DNA from: Lotus japonicus
Lineage: Eukaryota; Streptophyta; Magnoliopsida; Fabales; Fabaceae
DNA length: 64,000 nucleotides
Direction of reading: 5' to 3'
Assembly: GCF_012489685.1 (NCBI RefSeq)
Contig: NC_080043.1
Span: 47,941,127-48,005,126, forward strand
Made by a program: the position numbers and the translations under genes. Of this stretch, positions 54,687 through 64,000 are shown one piece after another (the stretch's first letter is position 1; the number at the start of each line of letters is the position of its first letter). The notes under the pieces were generated by a model. It searched no databases. It was not told where the DNA came from and saw nothing but the letters and a program-made list of their open reading frames with translations.

Positions 54687-57184
54687 ACTACCGACAACTG
54701 AACAAAGTAACCGTCAAGAATAGGTATCCGTTACCTAGGATTGATGATTTGATGGATCAACTGCGGGGAGCTACCATATTCTCGAAGATCGACCTGAAGT
54801 CGGGTTATCATCAAATCAGGGTCAAGACCGAGGATATCCAGAAGACGGCATTCAGAACCCGTTATGGACACTATAAGTACTTAGTGATGCCATTTGGGGT
54901 GACAAATGCGCCGGCAATATTCATGGCTTACATGAATATGACTTTCCATACATTCCTGGATCGATTCGTCGTGGTGTTTATCAACGACATTCTGATCTAT
55001 TCAAAGAATGCTGAGGAACATGAGGAGCACTTGCGACAAGTTTTACAAGTGCTGAGGGAGAAGGAGTTGTATGCCAATCCTTCTAAGTGCGAATTTTGGC
55101 TCAAAGAGGTAAAATTCTTAGGCCATGTGATCTCTAAGGAGGGGATAGATGTGGATCCAGCAAAGGTAGAGACCGTATTGTCGTGGGAACGGCCGAAGAC
55201 AGTGACGGAGATCAGAAGTTTTGTCGGTTTGGCGGGATACTTTCGTCGTTTCATCGAGAACTTCGCGAAGATAGTTGGACCTTTGACTCAACTGACGAGG
55301 AAGGACCAACCTTTTGCATGGACTGAAACGTGCGAGACTAGCTTTCAGACGATGAAGGAACGGTTGACGACGTCACCTGTACTCGTCTTACCGCAACCGG
55401 AGGAACCTTATGAGGTATACTGTGATGCTTCGCATCAAGGTTTGGGATGTGTGCTGATGCAACATCGGAAGGTGGTTGCTTATGCTTCAAGACAACTGAA
55501 GGTGCATGAGAAGAATTATCTGACTCATGACTTGGAACTAGCTGCAATCGTATTTGCGCTGAAGATTTGGAGACATCACTTATATGGATGCAATTTCACC
55601 ATATTCAGTGATCATAAGAGCTTGAAGTACTTGTTTGAGCAGAAGGAGCTGAACATGAGACAGCGCCGGTGGATGGAATTTCTCAAAGATTACGAGTTCA
55701 CTCTGCAATATCATCCTGGAAAGGCGAATGTTGTTGCTAATGCCTTGAGCAGGAAGATGCACATCTCGTCGATGATGGTGAAGGAGCTGCAGCTGTTAGA
55801 GCAATTTCGAGACTTGAGCTTGGATGTGAAATTATCCGAGGGAGAACTGAAGTTCGGGATGATCAGAATTACCAATGGGTTGATGGAGGAAATCCGAGAC
55901 CAACAGTTACAAGATGAGTTTCTACACGGGAAAAGAAATTTGGTAAGTCAAGGTAAGGACCCAGAATTCAAGGTGGGAAGTGACAATATCCTACGGTGCA
56001 AGGATAGGGTTTGTGTACCTAACAACCCTGACTTGAGAAGGTTGATTATGGATGAAGGTCACAAGAGCAAGTTAAGCATTCATCCTGGAATGAAGAAGAT
56101 GTACCAGGACTTGAAGGTGAATTTTTGGTGGCCAGGAATGAAAAGACAAGTGGCTGAGTATGTAGCTGCATGTCTGACATGTCAGAAGGCGAAGGTGGAG
56201 CATCAGAAGTCTTCAGGTATGCTACAAAGCTTGGATGTGCCAGAATGGAAATGGGATAGCATATCGATGGATTTCGTCGTGGCTTTGCCAAGAACTCAGA
56301 AGGGATACGATTCTATTTGGGTAATCGTGGATCGACTGACTAAGTCGGCTCATTTCGTACCGGTGAGGACTACGTACAACGTGGAGAAACTATCAGAGTT
56401 ATATATAGCGGAGATTGTACGACTTCACGGAGTACCGACAAGTATTGTATCCGATCGAGACCCGAAGTTTACATCACATTTTTGGGGAGCTCTTCAAGAA
56501 GCTTTGGGAACGAGGCTGAGACTAAGTTCTGCCTATCATCCGCAGACTGATGGACAGACTGAGAGAACAATCCAGTCGTTGGAGGATTTGCTACGCGCTT
56601 GCGTATTAGACAACAAGGGCAGTTGGGATACCTTGTTACCGTTGATTGAGTTCACATACAACAACAGTTTTCATACGAGCATTGGTATGGCACCGTATGA
56701 GGCTTTGTATGGCCGCAAGTGTAGAACACCTTTGTGTTGGTACCAAAACGGAGAAAATCTGTTGGTAGGACCGGAACTTCTGCAACAGACCACTGAGAAG
56801 GGTGTTGGTCGAGCAATCAAGTCAAAGAAGCTTACGCCCAAGTTCATTGGACCGTATCAGATCACTCGTCGAATTGGACCAGTCGCATATCAGATTGCAC
56901 TACCTCCATTTCTATCAAATATTCATGATGTATTCCACGTGTCACAACTGAGGAAATATATTGCGGATCCGACACATGTTATCGAGCTGGATGATATTGA
57001 GTTGAAGGATGATCTGTCTTTCGAGGCACCGCCAATTAGCATTGGTGACACCAGGATAAAACAGTTGAGAGGGAAAGAGATCGAGTTAGTGAAGGTCATT
57101 TGGAATAAAGACACTGGTGATGCGACATGGGAGCTGAAGGAGAAGATTCAAGAACAGTATCCAGAACTTTTTACTAACCCTTAA
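54687..57184 (+). pseudogene. CrB-1 pol, part 2: RT, RNase H, integrase, chromodomain
   Basis: An uninterrupted frame of about 830 codons. RT resumes at DYRQLNK; the catalytic motif reads FINDIL where FIDD is expected (D to N). RNase H has VYCDAS, HDLELAA and SDHKSL, but its last motif reads VVANALSRK for VVADALSRK (D to N). Integrase keeps the HHCC finger (HPGMKKMY...CLTCQKAK) and D, D, E ([20 protein letters not shown]). About 45 residues are missing between TTEK and [15 protein letters not shown], just before the GPY/F motif. It ends with a chromodomain ([18 protein letters not shown]). CrA-2 splits it, and the active-site changes make it defective. Confidence 0.95.
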
Positions 57185-57200
57185 GTTTCGAGGTCGAAAC

Positions 57201-57221
57201 TTTCTTTTTGGAGGGTAGTAA
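57201..57221 (+). other. Polypurine tract of CrB-1
   Basis: TTTTTGGAGGGTAGTAA lies directly before the 3' LTR, closely matching the CrA tract and supporting common ancestry. Confidence 0.8.
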
Positions 57222-57928
57222 TGTAAGGCCCGAGTTTTTAAGTTCATGCTAAGTGAATAAACTTCTTATTCACGATTAGGGTTGATGTAATGTGAAGGGA
57301 AAACCTGAACGAAAGTTTATTAAATGAAATATATTTATGAAGGAGAAAGTTCAGGAAAAGTTCAAGGATTGCATTATGATCGATAAAAGTTATAGCACGA
57401 ACGTTTTACGCTTAAACCTAGGTCAGAAACCCTAGTATATAGCTAATTTTCACTTTTAGGCACGATGGCAGTTAATTCCAAAAATCTTCAGAGAAATGTT
57501 AGAACTTCTCTTTTTCCATATATCACAATCGTTTCGAGGCGAAACTCTAGGATCTACGAACGTCCGATTCCAATCATCGGAAGTTTGCCGAAACCGAATC
57601 CCTGGTATTTCAAAACCCTAGAATTTCTCGACTATGGGGACTTTATCTATTCAGAGCTTCAAATGAATATTCTACACGCGTACACCCATTTCTCTTGATG
57701 ATTTCAATCTTTCTTCCGAAGGAAGTTTTCTATTCCGACATTCGATGCAAAAAGCAACTTATCGGGTAAAATAGTTTTATACCGACTATGCATTAGTTGC
57801 CAAAAATACAAGGAGACCTCTTTATAGTTTTGGAATTCTTTTGCCAAAACATATCTAGTAATTCATGGAAAATGACGCCGGAAAAATCAGATTCGCGAAA
57901 CTTTCATTTTCCCGCGAATTTCCACCTT

Positions 57929-57938
57929 CTATATATAG
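57929..57938 (+). promoter_or_regulatory. TATA box, CrB-1 3' LTR
   Basis: CTATATATAG at the equivalent place in the 3' LTR. Confidence 0.65.
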
Positions 57939-57967
57939 CAAAGAAAGGAAGAAAAAACCAAAAATAC

Positions 57968-60862
57968 TACCCATTTCCCCACCCAAACCCACGGCCACAA
58001 AGAGGAAGAAGGAGGAGAAGATTTTCTTCATCGTTTGCTTGATCGTCGATCAATCAGTTGCTACTTCAAGGCTTCGAGGTATAGTCGCTAATCCTTACCT
58101 CTGATCGCTTTTTCCATAGCTTTTCTGTAGAGTTTTCTGAGCGGATAGTTTATGGGTTTTTGCAAAACTATCCTGAATCTTTCATTTCTGATTCTAAACC
58201 TCTTCTATATGTGCCCAAGATCACTTCTGCCGGATTAGATTTTCCGTTATGTCGCCGGAATTCCGTCGGAATCAATTTTAGCCTAAAATACCCATTTTGG
58301 AGTTTTTGGTGTAAAGCTTCAACCTTTAGGCTGAAAACTATCGCCTTAGCTTAGTGCTAGTAGGATTAGTTGTCATAAACGTCGTTGGTGACGTCCCTGC
58401 AAAATTTTATTTTTGGGATTTCAGTTTTGAAAATCCTAAGTTAAAAATCATGACCAAAATACCCCTGCGACAGTTTTTGATCCGATAATTTTCCGAGTTC
58501 AGAATACCCTTAGTTACGGCTTATGAAAGCATAGGAACCAAGTTTGATCGAAGAAAAATCGAGCCCCATAATTAACCAAAGTGGCCGAGCCCTATTAGGG
58601 GGGAGGAGGAAAATTTCCTTTTCCGAAAACTTGTCTTTTCGCGCTAGATTATCGTACCTTAGAGTATAGATTACTTCGAGTAACCTTAGTATGTATCGAT
58701 AGCTTAGTTTTCGATAGATTCTTATAGTATTCTGTGATTTTGTTGTAAAGGTGTTTTTGAGGATTTCTCTGAGGAACAACACTTTGAGTGCGAGGAAGCG
58801 CTTGACGATCATACTGGAGAACCTTCAGGTGAGGGCTTCTCACTGAATCTCTAGTTAATGCTTAGGGTCGATGTTTCGACATTGTTTACTGTTTATGCAC
58901 TGGAATTGTGTGTGATTGGAAAATGTTTTCTGAGGCTTCGGCTGACAATGTAGATGATTCATCTACTGAATGTTTTTGAGATTGTCTTACATGCTATGTG
59001 CTATGTGGGTAATCTAGGATGTGTGGTGCATGCTTTATATGCTAAGTGCTAAGTGTTTATGATGCGATTTATTGATATATGACATGTTGTTGATTGTGAT
59101 GATTTAAATATGCTCTGTACTGGAATCTGAGATTCTGAATGGTGAGAATAGCGGGCAGGTCATGCCGATTTTATTTTGAGAGTTTTGAGAAAGTTTGATA
59201 GGACGAACGAGGTTCGGGCCTTAATCTTGTTTAGTGGATCGAGACATCCTCTGGAAGCGACTTGGGATTGGGAGATCCTGCAAAGGTATAAGACTTACGA
59301 TAAGACAAAATGGAATCTATTTTATAAAGAAAATTCATAAGACCTTAAATAACCTCAAAATCTTTAAGTAATGATAACAACCTCGAAGGAAGGCATTGGA
59401 AGTCAAATCATGGTCTTGGAAAAGCGAGGAGTGTCGTCGGATCCAAGTGTTGAGGAGTTTGGTAAGTTCTGAGTATGTTGGTACTTCTTCGCTCGTTGAG
59501 CAATTTGTTAGCCATCCAAGGGATGAGCCGAGAAGCTTCACTGAGGCGTGAGACCTTGTGAATGAGGGATACTCCACTGAGGCGTGAGACCTTGTGGAAA
59601 GCATGGAACTCCACTGAGGCGTGAGACCTTGTGAGAGCATGAAACTTCACTGAAGCGTGAGACTTCGTGAGAGTATTGATGACCCGAAGAGTCATCGTGA
59701 GTGGTTGCACTCGTTTTATGATTATTGTATTTTGTCGCAGAATCGACTTTACCTTAGGGTAAGCTTTTAGAGACATTAATTTAGCTAGAACACGTGGCGA
59801 CGTGTCGAGTGAGGTCGGAGACGTTGTTTGGCTAATCACTGCATTGCATGCACTCATTAAGTGGTTTAAACACGGCGAGATACCGGACCACGGCGGATTC
59901 CAAAATTGGTTATAAGACCAGGATTTCCGCGTAAGAGCGCTGCTAGGTGACTCTTAGTAGCAGACCGAAATGGCAGGCCTTCGGGTTTTATGCTGATCTG
60001 GCTACATGATGATGTTGGAGTAAGAGGCATCACGGGCCGAAATGGCACCACCGTGGCTGGTGAAGGGCTGATCCGATGATGTCCATCCGTTCCGGAATGC
60101 ATATTGGTTGACTGGGTTAACCTGCATTGCATATCATGCAACATACATACTAATTTAGTTGTCGAGTGTGATTGTTATTTGTCAATCCTATTTGGAACAT
60201 GCTATTTGTTATTGTTGTCCTTTACGTTCGATATGGAACATGCAACCCTAGGAATGACATCTCTAGTTATAAGCCTAAGTGGCTATTTATTATTTGTACC
60301 TATTGGGTTTATTATCTACATAGTTCTTTAGAGTTGACCCTCGCGTCTTCTGTGTGTTTTGGCGGACAACGCCTTTTGTCAGATGAATATTGCGGATTGG
60401 TTCACCATGGTCCACCCTTCGGGGGGGATTAGGTATGAGATGATCGATCAGGACGACCCCGGGTCGTGGCTGGTTGACCCCGCGAGCCATCGAGCGACGT
60501 ATTCGGGGCGCATCATGGAGGACCACGTGGACAGTGGAGGACTCTTGAGGTCAGGAGTGTTGAGGCGATGCTCTATCAGCTTCAACTTGCCACCGGGCGT
60601 TCACTGCGGACCAGGATTCGGAGGAGCACCGCCGCCACCGTCATCTTCAGAGGAGGAGGATCCCTCAGAGGAGATTCCAGTGGGAGTGCCTTCGGCAGGG
60701 TCTAGTGCACCCACCGTTGCGATCATCGATGATCAGGGTTCGGGCCCTAAGCCCGTGAGTCCAGCATCGGAGCGCACTGCGGTTGCGAGGGGAGGACGGA
60801 TAGGGTTAGTAGACTTGGTCGTTCTGGATTCTGATTCAGACGACGATCATGCTAGCACATAG
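57968..60862 (+). pseudogene. LTR-internal gene, CrB-1 3' LTR copy
   Basis: Exons at about 57968-58078, 58751-58828 (78 nt) and 60383-60862. The exon 3 G run has seven bases, so the exon 2 phase no longer enters the conserved body. The body is instead in frame with an ATG lying exactly at the acceptor (60383): MNIADWFTMVHPSGG, then the same 159-residue body and VVLDSDSDDD tail. Either this copy is frameshifted or it uses the ATG as an alternative start. Confidence 0.5.
59535..59671 (+). repeat. Type III hairpin minisatellite, 4 units (CrB-1 3' LTR)
   Basis: Same as the 5' LTR with one substitution (GAATGAGGG for GAATGCGGG). Confidence 0.9.
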
Positions 60863-61819
60863 TTTTGAGTGTTAGTATGAGCTCCTCGAGTTAGGATTAG
60901 TGTAGGAGTAGAGTTTTAGCTCTGACAGTCTTGCTTCATTTGTTACTTAGGGGACAGGGTAGATCCGCCTATAGCTTTTTGTGTGGTTTCCTTACGGGAA
61001 TCACAGAGAGTTGGTTGGACTTAGGAGGTCTTATTTTCAGGCCATTGGGTAAGCTGATTCTCAGTTTTGGGGGATGGTGTTGCGGGCACTTCACCCTTTT
61101 CATTTGGTTTGTATATGTTGCCTTCGGGCGTTACACTTTTCTTTCCGCCACTGGAGGTTTACTCGTGACGAGGTTACTACTACAGCGGGGGCTGTTTATA
61201 TATTGTATATTAGTTCTGATTTTTGTTATTGTTGGGTTTTATTTAATTCCGTCTTGTCTTAGTTATTATAAAAAAAAAATATTCACGTTTTTCCGCATTA
61301 AGTTTATTTTGGTTACTAAAGTGACGCCACCGAAATCGGGGTGTTACAGATAGGTTCAATTCCTTGATAACCTAAACATTCGATAGAAGCAATAAGCATA
61401 CAATTCAGGCCAACCAGCCCCAACTCTTCCTCTATTCCTAGCAGCAGGTATAGAAGGAGTAATCTCACAACAAGTCCCAATTCTATAACAAACTATCGTT
61501 GTGATTATAGAAAAGTAAGAAGCTAGCATGCATTCAAGCTTGAAAGATTAAGCAAAGAAGTGAGATTCAAGGGTTTACTCAGAACATTACGAATAGGAAA
61601 GGAATTAAAAGCTAAAACATCCAAAGTCTTACAAAGAACCCGAAACAAAGGGGTTTTTAGCCAAGCATGGCTATGGAATCCATACAAGAAGATGAAGATA
61701 AAACCTGGAACATAAGTCCTAGGAAAAGTTCCTCAAGCTCCAGAGCTCAAACCCTCTATTCTAAATTATTGAAATATGATAAAATGACAAAAGGTCCTAA
61801 AAGAAAAGACAAAAAATCA

Positions 61820-61827
61820 ATTTATAG
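61820..61827 (-). promoter_or_regulatory. Ath-2 LTR TATA box
   Basis: The minus strand reads CTATAAAT, 17 bp downstream of the GC palindrome. Confidence 0.55.
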
Positions 61828-61844
61828 ACAATCTGTGCGAACTG

Positions 61845-61881
61845 GGGCGCTCAAGCGCTGCCCTGGGGCGCTTGAGCGCCC
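61845..61881 (-). repeat. GC-rich inverted repeat upstream of Ath-2 TATA box
   Basis: Arms GGGCGCTCAAGCGC (61845-61858) and GCGCTTGAGCGCCC (61868-61881) have a 9-bp spacer, as in Ath-1. A second, imperfect pair lies at about 61917-61954. Confidence 0.9.
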
Positions 61882-62337
61882 ATAAGGCAGAACCAAACTA
61901 TTCCCTTCTGGCCAGCTGGCGCTCAGGGGCCAGGCAAGGGCGCTTGAGCGCCAGACACACGCTTCTGGTGACTTTTCAGCTCTTTGTAACCCCCCTTTGA
62001 ATGCTTTCTTCAATTCCTTTGCATCTTGGCCTTCCTTTTCCATGAGTTACCTGCTGCAACACTAAAGGACCAAGACAAGGAGTAAAATCAAGAAATTCAA
62101 AGGGCTTTAAACCACCTTAGTCCTCATAAAATCAAGTCAAAACAGATGCAAGTCCTAAACTCTATAAAAATGCAAAAACAACCCTCATAAAACCATGAAA
62201 TTACCAAAATCGAGCAAAACATTAACAAAGATAAAAATGCATGGCAATGCATGAAACACTATATGAGACTCAATAGAACGACTTAAAATAAACTACGAAT
62301 TAACCCTAAAAAACACTACCAAACTAAGGTCATCACA

Positions 62338-63754
62338 CCACTATACTCAACGACAGTTCGCCCTCGAGCGTCACTAAGATTAGCTTGCCCTCAAGCTCCA
62401 AGAATTACTCCTAACACACATGTCAAAAGAGGGATACACAACTTAAGAAGACCGGGGGATCAAGTGAATGCAGTTAGTTCCAAGAAAAAGATTCAGCAAT
62501 CATCTTCATGCAACTCTTAGATAAAGAAGAATTAGAGTCCACTATGAGAAGCATTTAGAACTAACATCCTAGCATGAGACAATTGTTTAGTGCACTGAGT
62601 GCACAAGCAAGTTCATAGGTTCTGGGAATCATTCACTCAAGAGCAACTAATGTCGACAATGCATTATTCAATGAGACTTCAAAAGGGTTGTAATGTTGGC
62701 TAGGTAAAGCACAAGGTAGGTGGTCCCAGAGGAAGACTACGGCTGCACAAAATTTGAGTGTGGTCTTATTAGAAACCCCGGAGCTTTCAACAACAAACTT
62801 TTCTAACGCAAGTCTCTTGACCCCCTATTTCAACTTTCTTTTGTTTTTCTCTTTTTTTTTTTTTTAACTCCAACTTGATTAGGAGTTTTTTTTCTTTTTC
62901 ATCTTCTGTTTTTTTCTTTTTTTTTTGGGGGGGCAAGAGACATTTCAAACCTTACCTAGCTCCAAAACAATATAAAGACCACAACTCCCCATTTTTCCAA
63001 CCAAACAGCCAGCCCACACAACAAGTGTAACAAAGAACTCTCCAAAAGGCTCAAAAAGGGTCGACTAGGGGCGAAAATGCATGGTACAAGCTACGAAGTC
63101 CAATAAAACCTACAAGTCTCAAGAATGCAATTCTCCCAGAGTATGCAAAGAATGAATTCAACACAGAACCAAGAAGTGCAAGTGAGTCAGGATCCTCCGG
63201 GGAGATTATATCGTGAAGGGTCAAAGATGGACCCTTGTGAACTCACATCAACTCTATCCTCAAGACAACACTTAGAAGATCGAAGTCTCATCCTCTCTTT
63301 CCCATCATACAAATACTCCCCCCAAAACAGCACAAAGTATCCTCTTAAAAACATGTTCAAAACAAGCATCATGTGAGAGAGCAAAACTCAGAAGCATGCC
63401 ATTAAAGTATAGGGAAATAACAACCCAGACACAAAAGACTCACTATGCAAAACTCTAGAAAGGAAAAATATGCTAAAAATGCATGAACTTTGCGTAGAGA
63501 GTAGGGGTAACCTCTTTTACCAAACAAAACAGAGGCCTCGGAACCGCTTTTTTTTTTCCTGAACTTCAGGCTCCCATTCCCTGCAAAAACACAACAACCA
63601 ACATGCAGAATAAAACAAGACTTGGGTTGTCTCCCAAGCAGCCCATTGTTATAGTCTTAGGTAGACTATCCTCCTTGTCAAGTTGGGGGTTTGAAAAACA
63701 TGGTTTCCAACTTCAGTACCTCACCACCTAAGTACAATTTCAACCTTTGCCCAT
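62338..63754 (-). other. Ath-2 3' non-coding region
   Basis: 1.4 kb between integrase and LTR with poly-T and poly-A tracts and no convincing gene; I see no envelope-like frame. Large parts are shared with the Ath-1 interior, including the GGGAGACAACCCA motif near 63625-63640. Confidence 0.75.
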
Positions 63755-63997
63755 TCACAGTGAAAGTATTCTTGGTCTCTGGGTTTTCAACCTCTTGACC
63801 ACAAAGGGTCCAGACCATCTAGACTTCAGTTTCCCAGGGAATAGCCTCAATCTAGAATTGAAGAGCAGCACTAATTGCCCTGAGACAAATTCCCTATTCA
63901 AAATCTTCCTATCATGCCACTTCTTTGTCTTTTCCTTGTAGATGCTAGCACTCTCATAAGCTCGGAGTCGAAACTCATCAAGCTCATTCAATTGCAA
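63755..63997 (-). CDS. Athila-like integrase, C-terminal end (partial)
   Basis: The minus-strand frame is open to the window edge and ends at 63755. It reads [20 protein letters not shown], then [33 protein letters not shown] and SGPFVV. This is the typical C-terminal pattern of Athila and other gypsy integrases (LLFNSRL...FPGKL.SRW.GPF). The methionine at the visible start is internal; the catalytic core lies beyond 64000. The final residues (RPRILSL) look shifted relative to related proteins, so the last few codons may be degenerate. Confidence 0.85.
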   Translation of the reverse strand: MQLNELDEFRLRAYESASIYKEKTKKWHDRKILNREFVSGQLVLLFNSRLRLFPGKLKSRWSGPFVVKRLKTQRPRILSL

Positions 63998-64000
63998 GAG

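Larger units (their letters stand above)
38670..61348 (+). mobile_element. CrB-1: chromovirus with near-complete pol, no gag, split by CrA-2
   Basis: TGTAAGGCC...GTGTTACA flanked by GATAG (38665-38669, 61349-61353). LTRs are 4130 and 4127 bp and differ at about 13 sites plus small indels (by eye, about 0.3 percent), indicating a very recent insertion. The Met primer site and polypurine tract are intact. Gag and most of protease are deleted between 42816 and 43060. Pol is open on both sides of CrA-2 and rejoins precisely when it is removed. Several catalytic-site substitutions make it defective. Confidence 0.95.
57222..61348 (+). repeat. CrB-1 3' LTR
   Basis: 4127 bp, nearly identical to the 5' LTR. 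Notable differences are a seven-base rather than six-base G run in LTR-gene exon 3 and a 2-bp indel just upstream of that exon. Confidence 0.95.
61354..62337 (-). repeat. Ath-2 3' LTR, remaining piece
   Basis: It continues after CrB-1 and GATAG (61349-61353). With the left piece the LTR is about 1.32 kb, close to the 1.35 kb of Ath-1. It contains GC palindromes and a TATA box. Confidence 0.88.
38331..64000 (-). mobile_element. Ath-2: Athila-type element, 3' half, interrupted by CrB-1
   Basis: The 3' LTR begins (in + coordinates) with TGTTGG at 38331 after the presumed target GCCAC, is split by CrB-1, resumes at 61354 and ends TCACA at 62337. A non-coding region follows, then the C-terminal part of an Athila-like integrase to the window edge. 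It inserted into the gag-like gene. It is related to Ath-1 along the LTR and 3' region, in the opposite orientation. Confidence 0.88.

Noticed and set aside
62338..63754. Envelope-like gene of Athila
   Set aside because: I found no frame with signal or membrane segments of adequate length in this 1.4 kb.

Overview
The window is eukaryotic repeat DNA from a flowering plant, probably a eudicot. Legume-like terminal motifs hint at the order, but I cannot fix the species. It is a stack of nested transposable elements; I found no ordinary host gene, tRNA, rRNA or CRISPR array. I name the elements locally. CrA and CrB are two LTR subfamilies of one Ty3/gypsy chromovirus family (Tekay-like: chromodomain, initiator-Met primer site, LTRs of 3.4-4.4 kb). 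Ath is an Athila-type gypsy element (Asp-type primer site). Tat-1 is a gypsy element with dual RNase H domains.

Layout, left half: Ath-1 (from before 1 to 18218, + strand, no coding capacity) carries a full CrA-1 element (196-10950, - strand, target duplication TGGGG) in its 5' LTR and a CrA solo LTR (12212-16134, TATAA) in its interior. Ath-1 sits in the integrase region of Tat-1 (18219-25255, - strand). Tat-1 is also interrupted between gag and protease by hAT-1 (21120-23658), which itself holds hAT-2 (21902-22605). Tat-1 in turn sits in the left terminal repeat of a Mutator-like element ending at 26670.

Layout, right half: a - strand CrB solo LTR (26949-35346, TAAAA) contains a + strand CrB solo LTR (27421-31808, ACACC). 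Next is a broken gag-like gene of another gypsy element (35669-38330). This is cut by Ath-2 (38331 to beyond 64000, - strand), whose 3' LTR is split by a long CrB-1 element (38670-61348, GATAG). CrB-1's reverse transcriptase gene is split by CrA-2 (43536-54681, TGTCG). LTR pairs of CrB-1 and CrA-2 differ at only about 0.3 percent of sites by eye, so these are the youngest events. CrA elements keep a gag tail but lack capsid, protease and most of pol; CrB-1 keeps most of pol but lacks gag.

Main discovery candidate: the CrA and CrB LTRs appear to contain their own three-exon gene, unrelated to gag or pol. Exon 1 lies just after the TATA box. Exon 2 is exactly 78 nt, open and in the same phase in all nine copies but one. 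Exon 3 encodes a conserved body ending, in the long forms, in a hydrophobic-acidic tail resembling a SUMO-interacting motif. The second intron always holds a minisatellite array, but the repeat unit is exchanged between copies. Four unrelated unit types occur, and each unit is an inverted repeat whose stem changes on both sides together. This looks like an LTR-borne gene with an intronic cassette of interchangeable hairpins.
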